64,000 bases of DNA from Elusimicrobia bacterium HGW-Elusimicrobia-1 (GTDB lineage Bacteria > Elusimicrobiota > Endomicrobiia > PHAN01). Below the pieces are notes generated by a model that had not been told where the DNA came from, ran no database searches, and saw only the letters and a list, made by a program, of their open reading frames with translations. Positions 1 through 9,041 of this stretch are shown here, one piece after another. How positions within the stretch are numbered: the stretch's first letter is position 1; every line of letters starts with the position of its first letter. The translations under genes were made by a program, and so were the position numbers. Location: contig PHAN01000001.1 in assembly GCA_002841695.1 (NCBI GenBank), forward strand, positions 124,001-188,000, in the 5' to 3' direction.

Positions 1-2
1 CC

Positions 3-164
3 GCGGAGATATTTAATCCCATAGCCCAGTGCGAGGGATCCAACCTCATACCCGAAAAAATGCAGCCGTCGATGGTTACGGCCTTCGGACTGGCAATGAG
101 ACGGGAAAAAGACCACCTCGCCGCCAAAAAAGCGGCGCCCGCGGCCGTTAAAAAAGGCAAATGA
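3..164 (+). CDS. pilM: PilM, type IV pilus inner-membrane platform ATPase-like protein (3' end only)
   Basis: Only the last 53 residues are in the window; the start lies upstream. The tail reads AEIFNPIAQC near the edge, then PSMVTAFGLAMR, the C-terminal pattern of the actin-like PilM fold (FNP followed by a final helix in which a G-L-A-x-R sequence is usual). It ends in an Ala/Lys-rich tail. PilM is a cytoplasmic actin-like protein that binds the N-terminus of PilN. Its stop overlaps the pilN start by four bases (ATGA at 161), and pilN, pilO, pilP and pilQ follow in the canonical order, which supports the assignment of so short a fragment. Confidence 0.8.
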   Translation, partial: AEIFNPIAQCEGSNLIPEKMQPSMVTAFGLAMRREKDHLAAKKAAPAAVKKGK

Positions 165-751
165 TTAGAATTAATCTTCTACCGCAGTCGAAAATAAAAA
201 AGGGAGAGCATCCCGAGATTATCGCTCTCGCGCAGATACTGCTTGCCCTGGTTGTACTCTTTTTCGGCGCTCAGTATTTTCTTAAAACTTTAAAACTGGG
301 CAATATCAAGAACGATTTGAAAATCGCCAAGGCGGAGCATTCCAAATATCAGGCCATTATCAACGAACTGAATTCCATCAAAGCGCTCACCAACGAGCTT
401 GAGACCAAGAAAAATCTCATCAACGATCTTATAACCACCCGCACGGTTTATCCCGCGTTTATGGAGGATTTGCTCGGGCATTTCCCCAAGACGATGTGGC
501 TGACGACGCTTAATACGCAGATGGCCGCCGACAAAACCGTCATTTTTAACATGGGCGCGACTGCGCTCGACGTCTACACCATAGCGGACCTCGTCAAAGC
601 GACCGAGGCCTCCGATGTCATTACAAAAGTCGAACTCGGCGCCATAGCTCAGACGGGCGACGCGGACAATCCCATATACACGTTTACTTTCAAGGCGGCG
701 CACAAAAGAGCGCTCGCGCCTTCTGTCGACGCTTCGGCGGCAAAGAAATGA
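161..751 (+). CDS. pilN: PilN, type IV pilus alignment subcomplex protein
   Basis: The 196-residue protein starts MIRINLLP. The INLLP motif at residues 4-8 is the conserved PilM-binding peptide of the PilN family. One hydrophobic segment at about residues 20-42 anchors it in the inner membrane, then comes a Lys/Glu-rich coiled-coil region and a small periplasmic domain. It would pair with PilO to link the cytoplasmic PilM ring to PilP and the PilQ secretin. Length is normal for the family. It overlaps pilM and pilO by four bases each, which suggests translational coupling in one pil operon. Confidence 0.93.
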   Translation: MIRINLLPQSKIKKGEHPEIIALAQILLALVVLFFGAQYFLKTLKLGNIKNDLKIAKAEHSKYQAIINELNSIKALTNELETKKNLINDLITTRTVYPAFMEDLLGHFPKTMWLTTLNTQMAADKTVIFNMGATALDVYTIADLVKATEASDVITKVELGAIAQTGDADNPIYTFTFKAAHKRALAPSVDASAAKK

Positions 752-1308
752 ATAAAAAACAGCAGCAGGATCTTATAGCGATAGCGATGGCGGCGGTCGG
801 CATAATCTATGTGCTGCAAAGTTACCTCATCGCTCCGATGAATAAAAACATCAAAAAAGAGACGGAGCAGCTTGAGAAACTCAATAAAGAGATACAGAAT
901 TTGAAGATGCAGTCCTTCGAGATGCCGCGCATCAAAAGACGTCTGGAGTATCTTAAACTTGAGGTCGAGGATCTTGAAAAATATCTGCCGAAAGAAAGGG
1001 AACTGCCGGTTCTGTTGCGCTCCATAAACCGCATCGCCGCCAATTTTCAGGTCAAGGTAACAAATATTTCCGCGGTTTCCGCGTCCGACAAGCAGAAATA
1101 TACCGAGCACGTATTCAACATTACCGCGAAGGGCGGTTACCATTCCGTAGCCAAATTTATAAATGAGATATCTCAGAGCGGTCGCATAATATCGGCCCGG
1201 AATCTGGGATTCACGCCGCTGCTTTCAGGGCCGCCCGGATCCGGCGCCCGCATCAACGACACAGTCAACGTTACATTTCAATTAGTCGCATATACTTACA
1301 AGGGATGA
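748..1308 (+). CDS. pilO: PilO, type IV pilus alignment subcomplex protein
   Basis: This is a 186-residue bitopic inner-membrane protein. A short polar N-terminus is followed by a transmembrane helix at about residues 8-28, a long charged coiled coil (about 33-75, rich in Lys/Glu heptads) and a C-terminal periplasmic domain with the alternating strands of a ferredoxin-like fold. PilO pairs with PilN as a heterodimer in the inner-membrane alignment complex. Assignment rests on this architecture, the normal length and the position between pilN and the lipoprotein gene. Start and stop are coupled to both neighbours by ATGA overlaps. Confidence 0.92.
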   Translation: MNKKQQQDLIAIAMAAVGIIYVLQSYLIAPMNKNIKKETEQLEKLNKEIQNLKMQSFEMPRIKRRLEYLKLEVEDLEKYLPKERELPVLLRSINRIAANFQVKVTNISAVSASDKQKYTEHVFNITAKGGYHSVAKFINEISQSGRIISARNLGFTPLLSGPPGSGARINDTVNVTFQLVAYTYKG

Positions 1309-1784
1309 CGCGAATGGCTTTATCAGGGCGTTTTTTTTATCTTAAATATCTTCCGCTGATACCGGTCGCGGCGTTATTGGCTGGTTGCGGCGGCAGCAAA
1401 ACCGCCTCCGCGCCGCCTCCGCCCCCGCCTCCGACGGTTGTAGAAGAGTCGCTGGTTCCGCCTAAAGTCGAAATACCCAAGCACGAGTACGGCGGCGAGA
1501 TATACGCCGACCCTTTTGTGCCGCTTTCTCCGTCCGCGCGCGCGGCCGGGCGTGACGAGTTGATAGTTCCGAATATAAACTCACTTATATTAAAGGGAAT
1601 ATACACCGCCGGTTCACACGTAATTGCGCTTTTAGAGGGCGGCGGCGCCGGCTACACGATAAAAGGCAGCCGGCTTTACGACACCAGAGGCCGTATGATA
1701 CCCGGATACTGGTGTTCGATAAATACCGACAGCGCCGTCGTAACGGCTGGCGGAGTCACGCGCTCGCTTAAATTAAGAGAATAA
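1305..1784 (+). CDS. pilP: PilP-like pilus assembly lipoprotein
   Basis: The 159-residue protein has a lipoprotein signal: a hydrophobic stretch ends in LLAGC with the lipidated cysteine at residue 28. A run of prolines (about 36-43), typical of a flexible periplasmic tether, comes next, then a compact C-terminal beta domain. PilP connects PilN/PilO to the secretin PilQ. Sequence identity to well-studied PilP proteins looks low, so the name rests on the lipobox, linker, size and position directly before pilQ. The ATG at 1305 overlaps the pilO stop; an in-frame ATG at 1314 is an alternative start. Confidence 0.8.
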   Translation: MTRMALSGRFFYLKYLPLIPVAALLAGCGGSKTASAPPPPPPPTVVEESLVPPKVEIPKHEYGGEIYADPFVPLSPSARAAGRDELIVPNINSLILKGIYTAGSHVIALLEGGGAGYTIKGSRLYDTRGRMIPGYWCSINTDSAVVTAGGVTRSLKLRE

Positions 1785-1815
1785 TTTTTCAGCGCTTTAT
1801 GCACGGAGGAAAACA

Positions 1816-3792
1816 ATGAAAATAAGAAATCTTTTTGCGGCGGCGGCGTTGTGCGCTTTTGTAGCCGCCCTCAACGCGGCCACAAAATCCTACGAAACGC
1901 TCGACGCTCTTTCCTACGACGCCGGCTCGATCGTTTTCAAATTGTCCGGTCCCGGAAAATTCAACGCCTTTAAAATCACGAATCCGCAGCGGCTGGTTAT
2001 AGATTTTACGGGCATAGAGCATAATCTTAAAACAAAAGAAACAGTTGTGACAGACCACGCCATAGTGTCGCGCATACGTTCGGGTCAATTTCAGAACGAG
2101 CCCATAAAAATCGCGCGCGCGGTGCTTGACCTTAAACAGGATACGGGTTACGAATTGAAAGCCCGTGGAAACGAAGTCGTTCTTACTTTCAAGCCGGCCG
2201 CTCTCTCCGATAAGGCGGCCGCTTCGCCGGCGCCTGCCGCGACGTCCGTCGCCTCCGATTCGTCGGAGTCCAAGACCGTCGAAGTGATAGCGGTACCCAT
2301 AGAAGAAGACGCCGCCGCTCCAAAAGCGGCCGCTCCCGAGGCAGTCAAGCCCAATGAAGCAGTAAAGGCCGCCGCGAAACCGGTTTCCGTCGCCAAGGAA
2401 GAGCCGAAAAAGGCCGCCCCCGCGCCCGTCGCCAAAGAAGAAACCAAAAAGGCCTCGCCGCCCGCCGCACCGAAGCCGTCGGTTAAAAAAGAGGAGCCAA
2501 AGACCGCCAAGACCGTGTTGCCGAAAACGCTGGTAACATTCGATTTTAACGACGCCGACATCCGCGACGTCCTGAGAGTTTTCTCGGCGCAGAGCGGTAT
2601 CAACATAATCTACGGCCCCGACGTGAGCGGCACGGTGAGCATTACACTCAGAAGCGTTCCGTTTGATCAGGCCTTTTCCACGGTGCTTACGCTCAAAAAT
2701 CTTGTGTCGCAGGAAGTCGGCACGAATATTCTGCGCGTGATGACTCCGCAGGCGCTTGCGCTTGAGCGCACGCAGGCCGTAACATTTACAAAACTGTTTC
2801 CTTTGAATTATGCCAAGGCCGAAGACGTCAAAGTCCAACTCGATTCCATACGTTTGGCGGAAAACCGTCGCGGCATAATCTCCGTGGATACCCGCACCAA
2901 CACACTTATAATAACGGACACTCCCGAGGGTCTCGACAACGCCGCCCGCCTCATAGTGGACCTCGACAAGAAACCATATCAGGTTCTCATCGAGGCAAAA
3001 CTTGTGGAAGTCAACCTTACCAAAGATCTGGATATGGGCATCAACTGGTCATACGCCCGCTCGAATGTTTCGGGCAATGAACTTCAGTATGTGGGCAAGA
3101 CACAGGCAGCAGTAACTGTGGACGGAAAGAGTTCGCTTTATTACGGTATGCCGTCCGGTAAGGCTTACATTGAAGAGACCGGTCCCACAGGCGGCGGCGC
3201 GGGGGTAAACTTTCCGGCTACGCCGGTACAGGGCCAGCTTGCAGGCATAAGTTTTGGGCTTATAAGCGATAGCGTGCGGCTTAACGCTATGCTTTCGGCC
3301 ATCTCATCCAAGGGGCTGGCGAAGCTTCTTTCCAACCCGCGCGTAACCACGTTAAACAATCAGGAAGCCAAGATTCTCGTCATACAAAAAGTGCCCTACA
3401 TACAGCAGACCACCCAACTCGGTTCCGTTGCGGGCGCGGTGGCTTCCGAAGTTCAGTGGATAGACATAGGCATAAAACTTACCGTAAAGCCGACGATAAA
3501 CGCCGACAGGCAGGTTACCCTTAAAGTTTTGCCGCAGGTGAGTTTGCTGATAAGAATGGATCCCGCCGGTCCCGTAATAGGAACCCGCGAAGCCGAAACG
3601 ACCATTATGGTCAGAGACGGCGAGACGGTCGTCATCGGCGGATTGATAAGAGAAGAGGACAAGAAGTTAGCCAGTCAGGTTCCGCTGCTGGGAGATATAC
3701 CGATACTCGGACAGCTTTTCCGCAGAAGTTACGACACGAAAGAGCGTTCCGAACTTCTCGTTTTCATAACGCCCCAAATACTCTCCGACTGA
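1816..3792 (+). CDS. pilQ: PilQ, type IV pilus secretin
   Basis: The 658-residue outer-membrane secretin has a signal peptide at residues 1-22 and an AMIN domain (about 25-127) that in relatives binds peptidoglycan. An Ala/Pro/Lys-rich linker (about 130-235) follows, then a short N0/STN domain (about 240-300), a secretin_N domain (about 325-390) and the secretin barrel (about 440-655). The barrel carries the hallmark VPLLGDIPILGQLFR near the C-terminus, followed by LLVFITPQI. It forms the gated channel through which the pilus passes. A strong GGAGGA ribosome site at 1805-1810 lies five bases before the ATG. This gene is not fused to its neighbour by overlap; 31 bases separate it from pilP. 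Confidence 0.96.
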   Translation: MKIRNLFAAAALCAFVAALNAATKSYETLDALSYDAGSIVFKLSGPGKFNAFKITNPQRLVIDFTGIEHNLKTKETVVTDHAIVSRIRSGQFQNEPIKIARAVLDLKQDTGYELKARGNEVVLTFKPAALSDKAAASPAPAATSVASDSSESKTVEVIAVPIEEDAAAPKAAAPEAVKPNEAVKAAAKPVSVAKEEPKKAAPAPVAKEETKKASPPAAPKPSVKKEEPKTAKTVLPKTLVTFDFNDADIRDVLRVFSAQSGINIIYGPDVSGTVSITLRSVPFDQAFSTVLTLKNLVSQEVGTNILRVMTPQALALERTQAVTFTKLFPLNYAKAEDVKVQLDSIRLAENRRGIISVDTRTNTLIITDTPEGLDNAARLIVDLDKKPYQVLIEAKLVEVNLTKDLDMGINWSYARSNVSGNELQYVGKTQAAVTVDGKSSLYYGMPSGKAYIEETGPTGGGAGVNFPATPVQGQLAGISFGLISDSVRLNAMLSAISSKGLAKLLSNPRVTTLNNQEAKILVIQKVPYIQQTTQLGSVAGAVASEVQWIDIGIKLTVKPTINADRQVTLKVLPQVSLLIRMDPAGPVIGTREAETTIMVRDGETVVIGGLIREEDKKLASQVPLLGDIPILGQLFRRSYDTKERSELLVFITPQILSD

Positions 3793-3817
3793 ACCGCGGG
3801 AGTTTTTAAGAGCAAAT

Positions 3818-5119
3818 GTGCCCTACGCCGCTTTCCTCGTATTCGGTGCAATAGCGCTTTCGGCAGTCGCCGGCGGGGCTTGGAACGTTCCGGCGCAGGC
3901 CGTGGTTTCCGCCGTTGCGGCCTTGTCTTTGGGATTTGCGGCTTATCGCAGGTCTTTTGTCCCGTCGAATATTATCGCCGCTTTCGCGGCGTTTTTTATT
4001 TTTGCGGCTTATCTCTGGCTCAGGGTCTTTTTAGGGGCGCAGAGCATACTGTGGCGCGGATTTATTGAGGCCGCCAACTGGCCGGCGTATATGGCCGTTT
4101 ACGCTGCCGCCGCGTCGTTTACCGACGAGGAACGTAAAATTTTCTTCGCCGCGACGCTTCGCCTCGGAGCGTTTCTCGCGGCGCTCTTTTTTGCCCAAAA
4201 AATATTCGGCGCCGGCGCGTCGGACGCCGCCACGTGGGCGACTTTCCCTAAAAAAAATATTTTTGCCGCAGTTATGCTCGCCTCGGCTCTCTCGGTGTTT
4301 GATTTTGCCAAAACGCGAATTTCCGCGGTTGAGTGGATGTGTTATATGGCGGCCATGGCCGCCTCGGCGTTTGCTTTCAGTGTGTCCATTGCTCTTGGTT
4401 TTTTGGCCTCGGCCGTTGTTTTATTCGCGCGGGTTTTTCCGTCGAAAAAGAGGTTGTGGATTCCCGTTATAACGTTTTTGTCCGGCGCGGTGGTTATGGG
4501 GAAGTTTTTGGAGCCGCGCGTCTGGGACAGGGCGGCATGGTACGCCGCCTCAATCAAAATGTTCGCCGTTTCTCCGGTTTTCGGCCACGGCCCCGGCAGT
4601 TTTGCGGAACTTTCCGCCGGATTTACGGCGGCAGGTTTCAAAAGTATTTATGCTCACTCGCTGTATCTTGAAATGCTATCTGAGACGGGCTTGATGGGGC
4701 TGGCGCTTCTTGCGATTTTGCTGTATTTTATTCTGCGCAATATAACCGATACACGGTCTCGCGCGATTTTTACGCTGATTGCGACGGCGTCGGCGACCGA
4801 TTTTCTTTTCAGCGTGCCGGTCGTTCCGCTGATGTTTTTTGCAGCCGCGGGGGCCGGGTCGGTATCTTTTCGTACGCGGGAAGACGGCGCGGCCGCGACC
4901 GGAATAAATAAGTTGCCGCGCGTTGCCAGCTTGATAACCGCGATATTTATTCTTGCGGTTTCTTACGTGAAATACGACGTCTGGGCGCGCGCCTACCGCG
5001 CCGAGACGGCAATTTTTTCCGGCGATGTCGAAGCCGCCTCGGTCGCTTCCGGCTCCATCGGCTACGGACGCCTGGGCGCCTCCGCCGCGGCGTCCATAAA
5101 AACAGGGACTATTAAATGA
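3818..5119 (+). CDS. O-antigen ligase/polymerase-like membrane protein (Wzy_C family)
   Basis: The 433-residue protein consists mostly of hydrophobic helices. Its signature region is FGHGPGSFAELS followed by AHSLYLEMLSETGLMGL, the G-x-G...H...E-x-G-x-x-G pattern of the Wzy_C/WaaL family periplasmic loop and next helix. Members join or polymerise polyprenyl-linked glycans, or transfer them to lipid A or to pilin (PilO/PglL type). The start is GTG at 3818, since the nearby ATG at 3816 is in a frame that closes quickly. It sits between the pilus secretin and the glycan genes, so both pilin glycosylation and O-antigen ligation remain possible. Confidence 0.75.
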   Translation: MPYAAFLVFGAIALSAVAGGAWNVPAQAVVSAVAALSLGFAAYRRSFVPSNIIAAFAAFFIFAAYLWLRVFLGAQSILWRGFIEAANWPAYMAVYAAAASFTDEERKIFFAATLRLGAFLAALFFAQKIFGAGASDAATWATFPKKNIFAAVMLASALSVFDFAKTRISAVEWMCYMAAMAASAFAFSVSIALGFLASAVVLFARVFPSKKRLWIPVITFLSGAVVMGKFLEPRVWDRAAWYAASIKMFAVSPVFGHGPGSFAELSAGFTAAGFKSIYAHSLYLEMLSETGLMGLALLAILLYFILRNITDTRSRAIFTLIATASATDFLFSVPVVPLMFFAAAGAGSVSFRTREDGAAATGINKLPRVASLITAIFILAVSYVKYDVWARAYRAETAIFSGDVEAASVASGSIGYGRLGASAAASIKTGTIK

Positions 5120-7011
5120 TGTCCAAAGAAGTTTCCGCCGTCGCGCTGACGGCCATTCTGAGCGTGGCGTTTTTTGCCCCGACGATTTTCGGCGGCAGAT
5201 ATCCGTACCAGCGCGACGTGGCGTATTTTTTTCAGCCGCAGACGGCCACGGTCGTTCGTATAGCGCAGTCCGGCGATGTGCCGCTTTGGAATCCGTACGG
5301 ATATATGGGGATGCCTCTTCTGGCGACGTGGCAATCGAGAGTTTTTTCGGTTTTCTCGATTCCGTTCTATTTGTTCGGTTCCGTCGGAGGAATGAGGATA
5401 TTCTATCCTTTGATAATGTTTCTTGCGGGCTTTTTCGCGCTGGCGTTTTTGCGCGGGCGGGGATATTCCGCCGCGGCTTCGATGTCAGGCGCCATTGTGT
5501 GGATGCTGGGCGGATGGTTCGTAACTAAACTGGAATTTTTTTCCTACGCCTCGGCCGCCTCGATGTCTTTCGCGCCTGCGGCTCTTATCGGCGCGGCGTG
5601 GTGGATTGCCGCCGCCGCGCTTGCGACGGCGTTTCTGGGCGGTTATCCCGTGTTCTTTTTATCCGCGTTGCTGTATCTGGCTTTGGCGGTTCGCGCCGGC
5701 AGAATGAAAAGCGCCCTTGCCGCCTCGATGGCTTTCGCGCTTCTGTGCGCCGCGCAGATTTTGCCGACTGCCGAACTCACGCTGAACTCCGCCGTATACA
5801 AGCAGCGCGGCGTCGCCGCTCCGGCGGCGCTCTCTCACGCTATCGGCTGGCGCGACTTGTCGGGCTTTGTCGCGCCTGCGGCGACGCCTTCGTCCGACGG
5901 CGGACCGCGTTACCACTGGCTCAAAACTTTTTACGCGGGATTTGCCGGCGCCGCCCTCGCTCTGGCCGGAATATTCGCCGCCCTGCGACGGAAAAAGTTT
6001 TTCTGGCCGATAGTCCTTGCCGCCGGCACGACGATGTCCTTCGCCGTTCCGTACGATTTTGCGCGAAGAGTATTCGCGCCGCTGGCGCTGTTTCGCTATC
6101 CTTCGACGATGATGTTCTTCGCCGCCGCGGCCGTCGCGGTTCTGGCGGCCGAAGGCGCCGCCGCCGTTAAACGCGCAAAGGCCGTCGCGGTTTTGGCGGC
6201 CGTCGCGGCGATTGAACTTTTTGTCCGCGGCATGTTTGCCGCGCAGACCGCCCCCGCGGATTTTTTTTACAGGACACCGGAAGCCGTCGCGGTTGTCAGG
6301 TCGGAAGCGGTGCCCGGACGGGTGGCCGTCGCGCCGAAGACGCTTAAACTCAGCGTCGTTTCGGGACGTACTTCCGTCGACGCATGGCAGGGCGCGCGCG
6401 CCATTCTCAAAGGTTTCGTCACATGGCCGTACGGCGTGGCCAATGTTTACGGAACAGGCGAGCCGCTGGCGCTCTCGTCGGCGGAACAATCGGCGGACGC
6501 GGCATATTCAAGGCCGTCGCCCGACGCTGCCGCGGAAGATTTCAGACGTCTGGGCGCGGGTTATATTTTAAGCGCGACGAAATTTCCCGTCCGCCGGAAA
6601 CATTACATTCTTTCCGCAGACGCGGCGACGCCGCCTTATTTGTACCGATTGAAGAAACCGGGAAGCATCTTCGGTTTTACCGCCGCCGTCCGCGACGGAA
6701 TGACCGGCCTTGCGCCGTCGGAATTTTCGGAAAATAAAGTGTCCTTCGTTTTCTCTGAGTTTCTGCCGGCGGGCATATTTCATCACGCGGAAAACTATTA
6801 TCCCGGATGGCGCGTTTTTGTCGACGGGAAAGCGCATCCGGTGGAACGAACAGAGGAAGGTCTTAAAAATGTGCGGCTGAATAATGGCGCCGGCTCGATT
6901 CATATGCTGTATGCTCCCGCAAGTTTCCGGCTGGGGATTTTAATATCGGTAATGGCCGTTACCGTCGCGGCGCTTATCCTGTTTCGCAAAGCATCGTTGA
7001 TGAAATCATGA
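5116..7011 (+). CDS. YfhO-family membrane glycosyltransferase-like protein (first of a tandem pair)
   Basis: This 631-residue polytopic protein has the YfhO N-terminal pattern: a periplasmic loop with QRDVAYFFQP and then SGDVPLWNPYGYMG. It ends with a soluble segment containing AENYYPGWRVFVDGK followed by a last helix. YfhO proteins are GT-C-like enzymes that use polyprenyl-phosphate sugars to decorate surface polymers; B. subtilis YfhO glycosylates lipoteichoic acid. The ATG at 5116 overlaps the preceding stop by four bases. The next gene is a diverged paralogue, so the two probably arose by tandem duplication. The substrate cannot be deduced. Confidence 0.8.
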   Translation: MMSKEVSAVALTAILSVAFFAPTIFGGRYPYQRDVAYFFQPQTATVVRIAQSGDVPLWNPYGYMGMPLLATWQSRVFSVFSIPFYLFGSVGGMRIFYPLIMFLAGFFALAFLRGRGYSAAASMSGAIVWMLGGWFVTKLEFFSYASAASMSFAPAALIGAAWWIAAAALATAFLGGYPVFFLSALLYLALAVRAGRMKSALAASMAFALLCAAQILPTAELTLNSAVYKQRGVAAPAALSHAIGWRDLSGFVAPAATPSSDGGPRYHWLKTFYAGFAGAALALAGIFAALRRKKFFWPIVLAAGTTMSFAVPYDFARRVFAPLALFRYPSTMMFFAAAAVAVLAAEGAAAVKRAKAVAVLAAVAAIELFVRGMFAAQTAPADFFYRTPEAVAVVRSEAVPGRVAVAPKTLKLSVVSGRTSVDAWQGARAILKGFVTWPYGVANVYGTGEPLALSSAEQSADAAYSRPSPDAAAEDFRRLGAGYILSATKFPVRRKHYILSADAATPPYLYRLKKPGSIFGFTAAVRDGMTGLAPSEFSENKVSFVFSEFLPAGIFHHAENYYPGWRVFVDGKAHPVERTEEGLKNVRLNNGAGSIHMLYAPASFRLGILISVMAVTVAALILFRKASLMKS

Positions 7012-9041
7012 AGATTATCGCGACGTTCACTCTTCTTGCGGCAATTTTACTATCGCCGGTTCTGTTATCGCGCGGATTTATCGCCAATGCCGGCGATTTG
7101 CATCTTCATTACTATCCGCTCAAACACTTCACGTCCGAGGCCATTATTTCCGGCGATCTCCCACTGTGGAATCCATATACTTTCGGAGGAACTCCGCATC
7201 TGGCCAATCCGCAGGCCGGAGTTTTTTATCCGGGCAATCTTTTGTTTTATTTTTTCGGCTCATTTGCGGGATTTAAGCTTTGGACGTTGTTTCATCTGGT
7301 CATGCTTTCGAGTTTTCTCTACGCTTTATACAAGAGATTTATCGACGATGAAATCGCGGCGGCGGCGGGCGCGGCCATTGTTTCACTGTCGTCCTTCGTG
7401 ATATATATGATAACGGCGGGACACAGTATCCGCCTTGCCGGTTTTGCGTGGGTGGCGCCCGTTTCCGCGCTGGCCGTAAAAACCGCTGTCGATAAGAATC
7501 GTTCTCCGTCGGCGGTGTCGCTGTGTGTTATGTCTCTGGCGCTGACTTTTCAATTCCTGAGCGGTCATCCTCAGGGTGTTTTTATGTCCATTCTGGTCGT
7601 AGGGGTTATTTTCGCCGTCGCCGGCGCCGCGTCGCGCAAAGGCCTGATTTTTGTCGCCGCGCTTTTTGCGGGTCTGAGCGCCGCGCAGTATCTGCCCTCC
7701 GCCGAGTTCGGACGTCTGGCCGAAACAATAGCGTGGCGTCCCCTTGCCCGCGCGTTTTCGCAGTCGTTCGGAGATTTTATTTCGCTGGTCGCGCCGTGGA
7801 AGTGGGGAAATCCTCTCGACGGCCCGCTTGCGATTTCTTACTCGCATTTCTTTGAGCGGAAAAATCTTTTTATGGGATATTCCGGATTGCTGCTGGCGCT
7901 CTCCGGCGCGGTGTTGTCGGTTAAAGCCGCTTTCGGACGAACGGCGGGTGTAAGCGGTCCGGCTTTTGTATTTGCGGCCTGGGGTTTACTGGGAATGGTT
8001 TTGGCGTTCGGCTTCAATATTCCGGGATTCGGATTTATTTTTGAGCACGCGCCGTTTGTGGGATATTTCAGAACTCCGTCGAGATTTTATTTTCTGACGC
8101 TCGTATCGTCGGGATTTTTCGCGGCGATGGCCGTCTCGATGTTCAGGAGCCGCGGAGCCGGGTTTGCCGTCGCCGCGATAGTATGCGCAGAACTTGTTTT
8201 CTGGAATATCAGATTTATTCGTCCCGTGGAACTATCGTGGGGGGCGTCGCCGGCGTCCGCCGTAGTCGGCGCGAGCGAGCGGATATTCACCACCGACGAA
8301 ATCCCCGCGAATTTATCTATGATGACCCGCCTGCGCAATGCCAACGGCTACGACGCGCTCATATTAAGAGATTATTACAGGATGTTTTATTCGTATTACC
8401 GTCCGCCGAGCCGCCGTCCGTCGACATTTCTGGCCGCATCCTCCGCAGCCGACATTTACAAAAACGATTTTCCCGGATGGGGATTGAAATATGTTTTGAC
8501 TACCCTGAACATTCCCGCCGCCAGGATGTTGCCGCAATCGTCCGGACGGGTGTTTATGTACGAAAAGAAAACCTTCAGTCCCGCGGTATTCGTTCCGCGC
8601 CGCGTGGAAACCATAGAACTGAGGAATTACCCGTTTTTTGATCCCGCCTCGGCGAATCCGCTCGATAAAATAGTCGTTCAGGGCGAATCGCGCGGCGCAA
8701 ACAAATTTTCCGCCTCCGTCGATATCGTAAGTTTCGGACGTGAAAAAATAAAGCTTGCTTTCGAGAATGCGTCCGAAGGCACGTTGGCGCTGGGTGAAAC
8801 ATATTATCCGGGCTGGCTCGCCTGGATAGACGGCAAACCGTCGCCCGTCCGCCGCGCCGGCGGCATATTCCGCGCCATCGAGATTCCGTCCGGCTCACGA
8901 AAGATGATTATGGTTTTTATGCCCGTCTCGCTTCTTTTCGGCGTGTGTATCAGCGCCATCTCGGCGGCTATTGTGATATCGTTCGTTTTTGCGGCGGCCG
9001 TTAAGTTGTCCGCCGTATCGCCGCCGGAAAATCTTTTATGA
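7008..9041 (+). CDS. YfhO-family membrane glycosyltransferase-like protein (second of a tandem pair)
   Basis: The 677-residue protein is a paralogue of the upstream gene, with matching landmarks: NAGDLHLHYYPLK, SGDLPLWNPYTFGG, about a dozen membrane helices, and a C-terminal GETYYPGWLAWIDGK followed by one helix. The shared SGD(V/L)PLWNPY and YYPGW motifs place both in the YfhO family of periplasm-facing GT-C-like enzymes. It is coupled to its neighbours by ATGA overlaps on both sides. Two adjacent, clearly diverged copies suggest two different decorations rather than dosage. Confidence 0.8.
   Translation: MKIIATFTLLAAILLSPVLLSRGFIANAGDLHLHYYPLKHFTSEAIISGDLPLWNPYTFGGTPHLANPQAGVFYPGNLLFYFFGSFAGFKLWTLFHLVMLSSFLYALYKRFIDDEIAAAAGAAIVSLSSFVIYMITAGHSIRLAGFAWVAPVSALAVKTAVDKNRSPSAVSLCVMSLALTFQFLSGHPQGVFMSILVVGVIFAVAGAASRKGLIFVAALFAGLSAAQYLPSAEFGRLAETIAWRPLARAFSQSFGDFISLVAPWKWGNPLDGPLAISYSHFFERKNLFMGYSGLLLALSGAVLSVKAAFGRTAGVSGPAFVFAAWGLLGMVLAFGFNIPGFGFIFEHAPFVGYFRTPSRFYFLTLVSSGFFAAMAVSMFRSRGAGFAVAAIVCAELVFWNIRFIRPVELSWGASPASAVVGASERIFTTDEIPANLSMMTRLRNANGYDALILRDYYRMFYSYYRPPSRRPSTFLAASSAADIYKNDFPGWGLKYVLTTLNIPAARMLPQSSGRVFMYEKKTFSPAVFVPRRVETIELRNYPFFDPASANPLDKIVVQGESRGANKFSASVDIVSFGREKIKLAFENASEGTLALGETYYPGWLAWIDGKPSPVRRAGGIFRAIEIPSGSRKMIMVFMPVSLLFGVCISAISAAIVISFVFAAAVKLSAVSPPENLL

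Noticed and set aside
1789-2838. Long open frame on the minus strand (349 codons) opposite pilQ
   Set aside because: It mirrors the Ala/Pro/Lys-rich pilQ linker, has an Arg/Gly-rich low-complexity product and no ribosome site. pilQ has clear domains on the other strand.
3791-3810. CCGCGGGAGTTTTT after pilQ as a terminator
   Set aside because: The palindrome CCGCGG cannot form a hairpin with a proper loop, so the T run alone is not enough.
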